Made by a program: the position numbers and the translations under genes. Shown here piece by piece: positions 1 to 6,857 of a stretch of DNA of 12,020 nucleotides. The stretch covers positions 1 through 12,020 of the forward strand of contig DASXTS010000244.1 of assembly GCA_036505275.1 (NCBI GenBank), read 5' to 3'. How positions within the stretch are numbered: the first letter of the stretch is position 1; each line of letters opens with the position of its first letter. Source of the stretch: DASXTS01 sp036505275 (GTDB lineage: Bacteria; Actinomycetota; Actinomycetes; Mycobacteriales; Pseudonocardiaceae). The notes beneath the pieces were generated by a model, which worked only from the letters and a program-made list of their open reading frames with translations, did no database searches and was not told the DNA's origin.

Positions 1-1058
1 CCGGCGCAGCGGTGGACGCCGACCCCGAAGGCGGTGTGCCGGTTGGGCCAGCGCTCGATGTCCAGGTTGTCGGGGTCCTCGAACTGGTTGGCGTCCCGGT
101 TGGCCGACGCCCAGGCCAGCAGCACCCGGTCGCCCATGTGCACCGGGCAGCCGTGGAACTCGCTGTCCTTGGCGACCGTGCGGGCCAGCGCCTGGGTCGG
201 CGAGAAGTACCGCAGGAACTCCTCGACGGCGCGCTCCAGCTTCTCCGGGTGCTCCTGCAGGTCGCGGCGGACGTCCTGGTGCTGGTAGAGCCACACCAGC
301 GTCTGGCTCACCAGCGACGCGGTGGTGCCGACGCCGCCGGCGAGCAGCAGCTCGATCATCGAGAAGACCTCTTCGTCGGTGATCGGCCGCCCGTCCACCT
401 CCTGGTGGACCAGGTAGCTGATCACGTCCTCCTCCGGCTGCGCCCGGCGGGCCGCGATCACCTCGCGCATCTGCTGGGACAGCCGGGGCAGCAGCACCTT
501 GGTGGCGCGCTCGTACTGCTCACTGCCAGGCACCGCGGCGAGCACCGCGTGGTGCGCCTCGGAGTAGTGCTCCCAGTCCGCGACGGGAAGGCCGAGCCAG
601 TCCACCGTCACGATGGACGGCACGCCGATCACCTGGGCCAGGTCGCACTCGCCGGACTCGATGACCTCGTCAATGAACCAGGTCGTGTACTTGGTGACCA
701 GCCCGCTCATCCGCTCGACCGCGGCCGGCGCGGTGATCGGGTTGATCAGCTTGCGGTACTTGCGGAACTCCGGCGGGTCGATCTCGATCGGGATGTGCAG
801 GTGCATCGGCGTCTTGGGGATGACCACCGTGAGGCCCTCGCCGCCGTGGGAGTTGCGGGCGGAGGAGAACACGTCGTCGTCACGGGCCGCCTCGAAGACC
901 GCGTCGTAGCTGGACATCACCCAGTAGCCGCCGTGCGCCTCGGTCCAGGCCACCGGAGCCGTCTCGCGCAGCGCGCGGTAGGAGCCGACCGGGTCCGCGG
1001 AGTGCGCCTCCGAGTTGTGGTCGAACTCGACGACCGGCTCGTGCCCGTCAGCAGCCAT
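1..1058 (-). CDS. Cytochrome P450, C-terminus cut by window edge
   Basis: Heme-thiolate monooxygenase expected to hydroxylate a small hydrophobic substrate using electrons from a ferredoxin and reductase, neither of which is encoded here. Read on the minus strand from the ATG at 1058, it starts MAADGHEPVVEFDH. Visible motifs are the C-helix segment EIDPPEFRKYRK, an I-helix LLLAGGVGTTAS, the ExxR motif in EEFLRYF, and the heme loop FGVGVHRCA with the cysteine ligand at residue 351. The frame leaves the window one residue after that cysteine, so about 60 residues are missing. A GAGGTGG ribosome-binding site lies just upstream of the ATG. The position usually held by an acid before the I-helix threonine is glycine (GGVGTT). 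It aligns with the P450 at 8955-10196 with the same residue numbering at the heme cysteine, at roughly 60% identity by eye. It diverges from the AtuA-type operon, which suggests shared regulation. The family is certain; the substrate is unknown. Confidence 0.96.
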   Translation of the reverse strand, partial: MAADGHEPVVEFDHNSEAHSADPVGSYRALRETAPVAWTEAHGGYWVMSSYDAVFEAARDDDVFSSARNSHGGEGLTVVIPKTPMHLHIPIEIDPPEFRKYRKLINPITAPAAVERMSGLVTKYTTWFIDEVIESGECDLAQVIGVPSIVTVDWLGLPVADWEHYSEAHHAVLAAVPGSEQYERATKVLLPRLSQQMREVIAARRAQPEEDVISYLVHQEVDGRPITDEEVFSMIELLLAGGVGTTASLVSQTLVWLYQHQDVRRDLQEHPEKLERAVEEFLRYFSPTQALARTVAKDSEFHGCPVHMGDRVLLAWASANRDANQFEDPDNLDIERWPNRHTAFGVGVHRCA

Positions 1059-1164
1059 GCCCCACCACCTCATGAAGTGTTCTTCCTGCGCGCCTGATAA
1101 TGGTTATACTAGATTCTCGGACGATGCAGCACCACCCCGAACTTTGCGGACGGGAGGCCGGCCG
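1059..1164. promoter_or_regulatory. Divergent promoter/operator region between P450 and AtuA operon
   Basis: This 106-base gap separates two divergent genes and holds an AT-rich island in otherwise GC-rich DNA. TGATAATGGTTATAC starts at 1095. GATAAT at 1096-1101 resembles a -10 hexamer reading toward the AtuA gene, with a weak TGAAGT 17 bases upstream at 1073-1078. On the other strand TATAAC could serve as the -10 element for the P450. ATAA-TGG-TTAT is a short inverted repeat that could also be a regulator site. The same two elements (TGATAAT and GGTTAT) occur in the other divergent region, at 8872-8895. The assignment as promoter or operator is inference from position and composition. Confidence 0.5.
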
Positions 1165-2514
1165 ATGGATCGCGCCGCCGGGAACGTGTCGCCGCTGCTC
1201 ACGATCGGCTGCGGCTCGGCGTACGCCAACGACCGGCTGGAGCCGGCCGCGGCGCTGGCCGACAGCGGGCTGGTCGGCTACCTCGGCTTCGACTGCCTGG
1301 CCGAGCGGACGATGGCGCTGGCTCAGGTGCGGCGGTTGCGCGACCCGGCCACCGGCCAGGACGAGCGGATCGGCCGGCTGGTGCCGCTGCTGGGCGACTA
1401 CCTGCGGCGCGGCCGGCGGGTGGTCGGCAACTTCGGCGCGGCCAACCCGGACGCGGCCGCCGCGGATTTCGCCGCCGCGCTGAAGGCCGACGGGCTGACC
1501 GGCGTGCGGATCGGCGTGATCCACGGTGATGAGGTCGGCGAGCTGGTGCGCAGGCTCGACGTGGAGCTGCCCGAACTGGACACCACCGCGGCGGCCCTTG
1601 GCGAGCGGCTGGTCTGCGCCAACGCCTACATCGGCGCCGAGCCGATCGTGGACTGCCTGCAGCGCGACGCGCAGATCGTCCTCGGCGGCCGGCTGGCAGA
1701 CCCGTCGCTGTTCGTCGGCCCGATCTGCCACGAGCTGGGCTGGGCGCTGGACGACTGGAACCTGGTCGGGCAGGCCACCCTGGTCGGGCACATGCTCGAG
1801 TGCGGCGTGCACAGCACCGGCGGCAACTTCGAGGATCCGCCGTACCGCACCGTGCCGGACCCGCACCGGCTCGGTTTCCCGATGGCCGAGATGCACGCCG
1901 ACCACGCGGTCATCACCAAACTCACTGGCACCGGCGGCGCCGTCGACGTTCGGACCGCGAAGACCCAGATCTACTACGAGATCCACGACCCGGCCCGCTA
2001 CCTCACCCCGGACGTCACCGCCGACTTCGGCGACGTGCTCATCGAGCAGGCCGGGCCGGACCGCGTGCGGCTGTCCGGGGCCCGCGGCACCGCCCGTCCC
2101 GACACGCTCAAGGTGCTGGTCGGGGTGGACCTCGGCTGGAAGGCGGTCGGCGAGATCTCCTACGGCGGCCCGGGCTGCGTGCAGCGGGCGCGCCGCGCCG
2201 AGGAGATCGTCCGGCGGCGCCTCGAACCGTTCGCCGCGCAGATCGACGACCTGCGGATCGACCTGCAGGGCGTCGACTCGCTGTTCGGCGACCGGATGCC
2301 CGGCGGCTATCCGGCCGAGGTGCGGCTGCGGCTCGCGGCGCGCAGCCCGTCGCGGCAGGTCGCGCAGGCGGCGCTGGACGAGATCGAGTACCTCTACTTC
2401 GGGCCGGCCGGCGGGGGTGGCGTCAGCACCTCCGTGGTGCCAGCACTGGCCGTGACCCCCGCCCTGGTGCCGCGCGAGCTGGTGCCGGTCGAGACCTCGG
2501 TGGTGGTGTCGTGA
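1165..2514 (+). CDS. AtuA/DUF1446-family acyclic terpene utilization protein
   Basis: A 449-residue protein of the AtuA (DUF1446) family, named after the Pseudomonas genes for citronellol and geraniol breakdown. The exact reaction of the family is not firmly established to my knowledge. The N-terminus IGCGSAYANDRLEPA followed by LVGYLGFDCLAERTMA is the typical family opening. Further family-like segments are GGRLADPSLFVGPICHELGW, GHMLECGVHSTGGNF, EIHDPARYLTPDV and SYGGPGCVQRA. Length fits a stand-alone DUF1446 domain without the C-terminal extension of longer homologues; that extension appears to be the next gene. The ATG at 1165 was chosen because GGGAGG lies 7-12 bases upstream and the family homology begins about 10 residues in; the frame is open further upstream, but only into the promoter gap. 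It is the first gene of a tightly packed operon and overlaps the next gene by four bases (GTGA), indicating translational coupling. Confidence 0.9.
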   Translation: MDRAAGNVSPLLTIGCGSAYANDRLEPAAALADSGLVGYLGFDCLAERTMALAQVRRLRDPATGQDERIGRLVPLLGDYLRRGRRVVGNFGAANPDAAAADFAAALKADGLTGVRIGVIHGDEVGELVRRLDVELPELDTTAAALGERLVCANAYIGAEPIVDCLQRDAQIVLGGRLADPSLFVGPICHELGWALDDWNLVGQATLVGHMLECGVHSTGGNFEDPPYRTVPDPHRLGFPMAEMHADHAVITKLTGTGGAVDVRTAKTQIYYEIHDPARYLTPDVTADFGDVLIEQAGPDRVRLSGARGTARPDTLKVLVGVDLGWKAVGEISYGGPGCVQRARRAEEIVRRRLEPFAAQIDDLRIDLQGVDSLFGDRMPGGYPAEVRLRLAARSPSRQVAQAALDEIEYLYFGPAGGGGVSTSVVPALAVTPALVPRELVPVETSVVVS

Positions 2515-2822
2515 AGCTCAGGGAGATCGCCTACAGCCGCTCCGGCGACAAGGGGGACACCAGCAACATCTGCGTGTTCGTCTACGACGACGCCGACTAC
2601 GACCTGCTGCGCGAGCGCCTCACCGCCGACGTGGTCCGCGAGCGTTTCGGCCAGCTTGTGCGGGGCGACGTGGTGCGCTACGAGATACCGCGGTCCCGCG
2701 GCCTCAACTTCGTGTTGACCAGGGCCCTCGGCGGCGGCGTTTCCATGACGCTGCGCGCCGACCCGCATGGCAAGGCCTTCCAGTCACTGATCCTCGACAT
2801 CGATATCCAGCGCGACATCTAG
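2511..2822 (+). CDS. Small AtuA-associated (AtuA-like ferredoxin-fold) protein
   Basis: A 103-residue protein starting at a GTG that overlaps the stop of the AtuA-type gene (GTGA). The opening KLREIAYSRSGDKGDTSNI is characteristic of the small AtuA-associated domain, which in longer AtuA homologues is fused to the C-terminus and in many actinobacteria is a separate gene. It has no signal peptide or membrane segment. It ends with GGGVSMTLRADPHGKAF and a short hydrophobic tail. The likely role is as partner subunit of the preceding protein; the overlap would favour equal synthesis. The ferredoxin-like fold is known for the family, but no Fe-S cysteine motif is present (a single cysteine, in TSNICVF), so electron transfer should not be assumed. 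The function is inferred from family and context. Confidence 0.88.
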   Translation: MKLREIAYSRSGDKGDTSNICVFVYDDADYDLLRERLTADVVRERFGQLVRGDVVRYEIPRSRGLNFVLTRALGGGVSMTLRADPHGKAFQSLILDIDIQRDI

Positions 2823-2834
2823 CGGGAGCAAACG

Positions 2835-4297
2835 GTGAGCCGGACCGACCTCGACACCGCCTGCCTGGTCGACGGCAGCTGGCTGCCCGGCCGCGGCGAG
2901 CGTTCCACTGCGTCAACCCGGCGACCGGGGCCATCTCCGGCGGCTGGACCGGGGCCGACACCGGACAGGTGGACGCCGCCGTCGCCGCCGCCCGGCGCAG
3001 CTTCGACCAGCGGGTGTGGCGCGGGCTGCCGGCCGGCGAGCGGGCCGCCGTGCTGCACCGGCTGGCCGACCTGATCGACGCGCAGGCCGGCGAGCTGGCC
3101 GACCTGGTGGTGGCGGAGGTCGGCTCACCGATCAGGCTGGCCCGCTCGCTGCAGGTCGCCCAGCCCGCGGTGAACTTCCGCTGGTTCGCCGGCGCGGCCG
3201 TGCGCGGCCCGCTGGGCGGCGCCGAGCAGCACCTGCCACCCAGCCATGGCGCGGTGCGATCGGAGAGCGTGCTGCTGCGCGAGCCGATCGGCGTGGTGGC
3301 CGCCATCACGCCGTACAACTACCCGATCAACATGATCTCGTGGAAGGTCGGGCCGGCGCTGGCCGCCGGCTGCTCGGTGGTGCTGATGCCCTCGCCGCGC
3401 GGGCTGCGCTGCTCGATCGCGCTCGTCCGGCTGGCCGAGAAGGCCGGGGTGCCGCCGGGTGTCCTGAACCTGGTGGCCGGTGGACCGTCGGTCGGCGAGC
3501 GGCTGGCCGGCCACCGGGACGTGGACATGGTGACGTTCACCGGATCCAACGCGGTCGGCTCGCGAGTGATGCGGCTCGCCGCGGCCACCACGACGAAGGT
3601 CGTGCTCGAGCTCGGCGGCAAGTCGCCCAACCTGGTGCTGCCCGGCGCCGACCTGGCCGACGTGGTGCCGCCCAGCATCCTGCGGTTCTGCCGCAACGCC
3701 GGGCAGGGCTGCGGGGCCACCACCAGGATCGTGGTGCACGAGGACCAGCACGACGAGCTGGTCGAGCGGGCCAGGGCGTTCATCGCCGAGCACGTCCCGG
3801 TGGGCGACCCCCGGCTGGAGACCACCGAGGTGGGACCGCTGATCTCCGCCGAGCACCGGGACCGGGTCGAGGGTTACCTGCGCCGGGCGGTCGAGGCGGG
3901 GGGACGCGTGCTGGTCGGCGGCGGCCGGCCGCAGGGTGCCGGCTTCTTCCTGGAGCCGACGCTGGTCGGTGGCCTGCCACCGGACGCCGAGATCTGTCAG
4001 GAGGAACTGTTCGCCCCGGTCGCCGCGCTGTTGCCGTACCGGGACGTCGAGGAGGCGGTGCGGATCGCGAACGGGACCAGGTTCGGGCTCAACGCGGTCG
4101 TCTGGGGCGACCCGGAGCAGGCCATGCTGGTGGCGCAGCGCCTGGACAGCGGCACCGTCGCGATCAACGGGGGCGGCGACATGCGCCCCGACGTGCCGTG
4201 GGGTGGCTCGCGGCGCAGCGGCATCGGCTGCGAGATGGGGGAGGACGGCTACCGCGAGTTCTTCCGGGTCAAGCACGTTCAACGCAGGATCACGTGA
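2835..4297 (+). CDS. Aldehyde dehydrogenase (NAD(P)-dependent), one-base frameshift near the N-terminus
   Basis: Oxidises an aldehyde to the acid, the step expected between the P450s and the acyl-CoA synthetase. The natural start is the GTG at 2835, preceded by GGGAG. It reads MSRTDLDTACLVDGSWLPGRGE, then the frame is lost near 2902; the family sequence resumes one frame over as FHCVNPATGAISGGWTGAD. Restoring one base gives about 487 residues, normal for the family. As written, the longest intact frame starts at the GTG at 2969 and gives 442 residues. Numbering the repaired protein, the catalytic cysteine is about Cys293 (NAGQGCGATTR) and the general-base glutamate about Glu259 (VLELGGKSPN). 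PYNYP and the C-terminal PWGGSRRSGIG motif are present. The normally conserved lysine of the cofactor-binding LKPSP motif is methionine (LMPSP, about Met185). The gene lies 12 bases after the previous one and overlaps the next by four. The frameshift may be real or a sequencing error. Confidence 0.85.
2898..2911 (+). other. Frameshift site in the aldehyde dehydrogenase gene
   Basis: Up to GAG at 2898-2900 the dehydrogenase reads in the frame of the GTG at 2835. From TTC at 2903 the family sequence (FHCVNPATG) reads in the frame one base earlier. One base is missing, most simply from a short run (CGG to CG or TTT to TT). No slippery heptamer or downstream structure typical of programmed frameshifting is apparent. 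Confidence 0.8.
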
Positions 4298-5931
4298 TCA
4301 CTCCGCTGCGCGCCACCGGCGACGGCACCCTGCCGACGCTGCTCGACCGGCTCGCTCGCGACCGGGCGCGGCACCCAGCGCTGCGCTGGGTTCCGTTCGA
4401 CGGCCCCGGCGCGAGCTGGACCTACGGCGAGCTGGTGCGCGACGTACGGCGGCTGGCCGCCGGTCTGCAGGCCAGGGGCATCGGGCCGGGCGACCGCCTG
4501 GTCCTGCTGATGGACAACGGCCCCGACCTCGTGCTGTCCTGGGCGGCCGTGCTGACCGCGGGTGCCGTGGCGGTCTGCCTCAACACCCGCAGTTCGGCCG
4601 ACGAGCTGGGCTACTACGGCCGGCATGCCGCGCCGGAGGCGGCGATAGTGGCGCCGGAGTACGCGGGCGAGCTCGCGGCGGCCATGCCCGGCCTGCGCTG
4701 GATCGCGGTCGCGGACGGGCTGCCGGGTGGCGCCCGGCCCGGCCCCTCCGGCGCGGACTCGCTGCGGAGGCTGCTGGCCGACGAGCGGGACCTGCGGCCG
4801 CCCGCGGTCCGGCCGCTCGACGCGGCGAGCATTCAGTACACCTCGGGCACCACGGCACGGCCCAAGGCGGTGGTCTGGACGCACGCCAACTGCCTGTGGG
4901 CCGGCCAGGTGGGCGCCGCGCACCAGCGGCTCGGCCCGGCCGACGTCAACCTGCTGCACCTGCCGCTGTTCCACACCAATGCGCTGTCGTACTCGCTGCT
5001 GTCCACCTGGTGGGCCGGCGCGACCACGGTGCTGCAGCCGAAGTTCTCCGCGTCGAGGTTCTGGCAGGTCGCCGCCGCGCACGGCTGCACGTGGAGCTCC
5101 ATGGTGTCCTTCTGCCTGCGCGCGCTCGCCGGCCACGACGTGGTGGCCGGACATAACTTCCGCGGCTGGGGCAACAGCTACTGCATCGCGCCCGGGCAGG
5201 GGCCGGGCGGGGTGCCGGCGATCGGCTGGTTCGGCATGACCGAGACCGTGTCGCACCCGGTGTGCGGCGACCCGTGCCAGCCCGACCTGCCGGGCAGCAT
5301 GGGCCGGCCGGCGCCGGAGTACGCGGTCGCGGTCGTCGCAGAGTCCGGCGCAGAGTCCGGCGCAGGGTCCGGCGCAGCGGTGGGCCCCGGCGAGATGGGG
5401 CTGCTACTGGTCCGCGGCGTGCCAGGGGTGTCGCTGTTCGGTGGCTACTTCGGCGACGCCGCCGCCACGGCCGCCGCGTACACCGAGGACGGCTGGCTGC
5501 GCACCGGCGACCGGGTGCGGCGCGACCCCGGTGGCACCTTGACATTTGTGGAGCGGGACAAGGACGTGCTCAAGGTGGGCGGGGAGAACGTCGGCGCACC
5601 GGAGATCGAGCGGGTGGTGCTGCAGGCGCGCGGCGTCCGGGAGGCCGCCGTCGTCGGCCGGCCCGACCGCATGCTGGGCGAGGTGCCCGTCGCGTTCGTG
5701 TTGCTTGACGGCCAGCGAGGCGATGACGACCTGGGCAACGGCGACCTGGGCAACGGCGGCGAGGCGGGCGTGCTGCGGGAGATCGAGGCGCTGTGCGCGC
5801 GGCTGCTGCCGGCGTTCAAGCGGCCGCGGGAGGTCCGCGTGGTGGCCGAGCTGCCGCGCTCCACCCTGGACAAGGTGGCCAAGGCGCGGCTGCGCGGGCT
5901 GCTGCGCGACGGCGACCCGGCCGGGGGCTGA
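4294..5931 (+). CDS. AMP-dependent acyl-CoA synthetase/ligase
   Basis: A 545-residue member of the ANL (acyl/aryl-CoA synthetase) superfamily that would activate a carboxylic acid to its CoA thioester through an acyl-adenylate. The GTG at 4294 overlaps the dehydrogenase stop (GTGA). Motifs in order: ATP-loop YTSGTTARPKAVVWTH at about residues 182-197, GMTET at 314-318, LRTGD at 402-406, a hinge region ERDKDVLKVGGENV at 420-433, and the C-terminal catalytic-lysine region LDKVAKARLR near 525-534. The loop has alanine where glycine is usual (SGTTARPK). Two in-frame tandem repeats add low-complexity segments ESGAESGAGSGA (350-361) and DLGNGDLGNG (479-488), both in likely surface loops. Length is normal. 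In context it takes the acid made by the dehydrogenase and supplies acyl-CoA to the downstream racemase, which is broken. The specific substrate cannot be read from the sequence. Confidence 0.93.
   Translation: MITPLRATGDGTLPTLLDRLARDRARHPALRWVPFDGPGASWTYGELVRDVRRLAAGLQARGIGPGDRLVLLMDNGPDLVLSWAAVLTAGAVAVCLNTRSSADELGYYGRHAAPEAAIVAPEYAGELAAAMPGLRWIAVADGLPGGARPGPSGADSLRRLLADERDLRPPAVRPLDAASIQYTSGTTARPKAVVWTHANCLWAGQVGAAHQRLGPADVNLLHLPLFHTNALSYSLLSTWWAGATTVLQPKFSASRFWQVAAAHGCTWSSMVSFCLRALAGHDVVAGHNFRGWGNSYCIAPGQGPGGVPAIGWFGMTETVSHPVCGDPCQPDLPGSMGRPAPEYAVAVVAESGAESGAGSGAAVGPGEMGLLLVRGVPGVSLFGGYFGDAAATAAAYTEDGWLRTGDRVRRDPGGTLTFVERDKDVLKVGGENVGAPEIERVVLQARGVREAAVVGRPDRMLGEVPVAFVLLDGQRGDDDLGNGDLGNGGEAGVLREIEALCARLLPAFKRPREVRVVAELPRSTLDKVAKARLRGLLRDGDPAGG
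5338..5373 (+). repeat. Three 12-base tandem repeats inside the acyl-CoA synthetase gene
   Basis: GCAGAGTCCGGC is repeated at 5338-5349 and 5350-5361, with a third copy differing by one base (GCAGGGTCCGGC) at 5362-5373. The unit is a multiple of three, so reading frame is kept and the protein gains the segment ESGAESGAGSGA. The likely origin is replication slippage in a loop that tolerates length change. Confidence 0.9.
5728..5757 (+). repeat. Two perfect 15-base tandem repeats inside the acyl-CoA synthetase gene
   Basis: GACCTGGGCAACGGC occurs twice back to back (5728-5742 and 5743-5757), encoding DLGNG twice in the C-terminal subdomain between VAFVLLDG and the helix beginning GVLREIEAL. 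Frame is preserved. Confidence 0.9.
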
Positions 5932-5933
5932 CC

Positions 5934-6589
5934 GTGGGCCCCCTGCACGGCGTGCGCGTGGTCGAGCTGGTGGGCATCGGCCCGGACCGTTCGCCGCGAT
6001 GATGCTCGCCGACATGGGCGCCGACGTCGTCCGGGTGAACCGGGTCGGCCCGCCCAGCGGCGAGTACACCCCGAACCCGCGCTGGAGCGGGGCCGCCGCT
6101 CGATCGCGGTGGACCTCAAGCAGCCGGCCGGCGTCCAGGTGGTCGCGGTCGGCACCATCGAGCGCAAGTTCTTCCTCACCATGCTGGAGGCCGTCGGCCT
6201 CGGCCAGGACGAAAGCCTGCGCGAAGGCCACGGTGACCGCACGGTAGCCGGCGCTGCGGGCGCGCTGCTGCAGGCCTTCCTGACCAGGACGCGGGACGAG
6301 GGGCGGCGCGGTTCGCCGGCCTGGACGCCTGCGTCACCCCGGTGCTGAGCCTCGACGAGGCCCAGGCCCTCGAGCACGCCGTGCAGCGCGGCGTCTACCG
6401 GCGGTGCCCGGGCGGCCGGGCGCGGTGCAGCCCGCGCCGGCACCGAGGTTCAGCCGCACCGCACCGCAGCTGCCCGGTGCCGCACCCGCACCCGGCCAGC
6501 ACACCACGGCCGTGGTCGCGGAGCTCAGCTACCCCGGTGACGAGATCGCGCGGCTCCTGGAGTCAGGCTGCGTGGCGCAGCCGGGCTGA
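5934..6589 (+). pseudogene. Broken CaiB/BaiF-family alpha-methylacyl-CoA racemase
   Basis: Family III CoA-transferase fold; the nearest family is alpha-methylacyl-CoA racemase, which epimerises 2-methyl-branched acyl-CoAs so that they can enter beta-oxidation. The GTG at 5934 is two bases after the synthetase stop. Pieces of the protein are found in changing frames: MGPLHGVRVVELVGIGP, then PFAAMMLADMGADVVRVNR, then ALERGRRSIAVDLKQPAG, directly followed by VAVGTIERKFF, then FAGLDACVTPVLSLDEA, then PGAVQPAPAPRFSRT. There are four shifts, near 5985, 6079, 6300-6312 and 6399-6404, each equivalent to losing one base. About 170 residues between AVDLKQPAG and VAVGTIE are absent; this segment would hold the catalytic His and Asp of the family (His126 and Asp156 in the M. 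tuberculosis enzyme). The remaining 656 bases compare with about 1.1 kb for an intact gene. Single-base shifts could be sequencing errors, but the internal deletion cannot be repaired that way, so the gene is very probably dead. Confidence 0.88.
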
Positions 6590-6606
6590 CGGCGCAGCCC
6601 GGCTGA
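6574..6606 (+). repeat. 16-base direct repeat spanning the racemase remnant's stop codon
   Basis: GGCGCAGCCGGGCTGA at 6574-6589 is followed after one base by GGCGCAGCCCGGCTGA at 6591-6606, with one mismatch. The first copy contains the final codons and TGA stop of the racemase remnant. Each copy contains a short inverted repeat (CAGCC/GGCTG). A local duplication is the simplest explanation. Confidence 0.75.
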
Positions 6607-6613
6607 GTTTCGC

Positions 6614-6631
6614 GTCCGCCGGCGGACTTTT
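6614..6631 (+). terminator. Probable intrinsic terminator of the AtuA operon
   Basis: GTCCGCC GGCGGAC at 6614-6627 is a perfect 14-base palindrome that can fold as a GC-rich hairpin with a four-base loop, followed at once by TTTT (6628-6631). It lies 25 bases after the last stop of the plus-strand operon and before the convergent NUDIX gene, where a terminator is expected. The T-run is short, so efficiency is uncertain. Confidence 0.6.
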
Positions 6632-6828
6632 CCGCACCGTCGTAGGCTGCCGGCGCGCCACCCGTACACCACCCGCGCCAGCACCAACACGGCCTCACCA
6701 GACCGCCACCGCCGCCACACCGGAAATGTCCGAGCTATGGGGAAAGGTCAGTTGGTAGCCGGAGGCGCTCGATCCTCTGTGGTTAGTCGCAGCCACTCGA
6801 CCGTGCCCATTGGCCGTATGGGACGCCT

Positions 6829-6857
6829 GGATCTATATGTGCCGGGATCTATATGTG
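6829..6857. repeat. 13-base AT-rich direct repeat at the 3' end of the NUDIX gene
   Basis: GGATCTATATGTG occurs at 6829-6841 and again at 6845-6857, a 16-base period. The second copy contains the NUDIX stop codon (minus-strand TAG at 6851-6849), so the duplication covers the end of that gene. The AT-rich core stands out from the surroundings. Function is unknown; it may be a simple duplication. Confidence 0.7.

Noticed and set aside
12..1097. Long plus-strand open frame opposite the first P450
   Set aside because: Shadow of the minus-strand P450; Arg/Val/Leu-rich translation without motifs, while the minus strand has full P450 signatures.
2898..2911. Programmed -1/+1 frameshift in the dehydrogenase
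   Set aside because: No slippery sequence or stimulatory structure is apparent and the family does not use recoding; mutation or sequencing error is simpler.
3016..4293. Open frame continuing upstream of the acyl-CoA synthetase
   Set aside because: Overlaps the dehydrogenase with a low-complexity Arg/Gly/Ala translation; the synthetase homology begins at the GTG at 4294.
5338..5757. Repeats as a CRISPR or mobile-element signature
   Set aside because: The repeats are short, directly adjacent and in frame within a coding region, with no spacers or terminal inverted repeats.
6765..6815. Possible tRNA-like stretch with GGTTAGTCGCAGCC
   Set aside because: No acceptor stem, anticodon arm or GTTCGA-type T-loop could be assembled.
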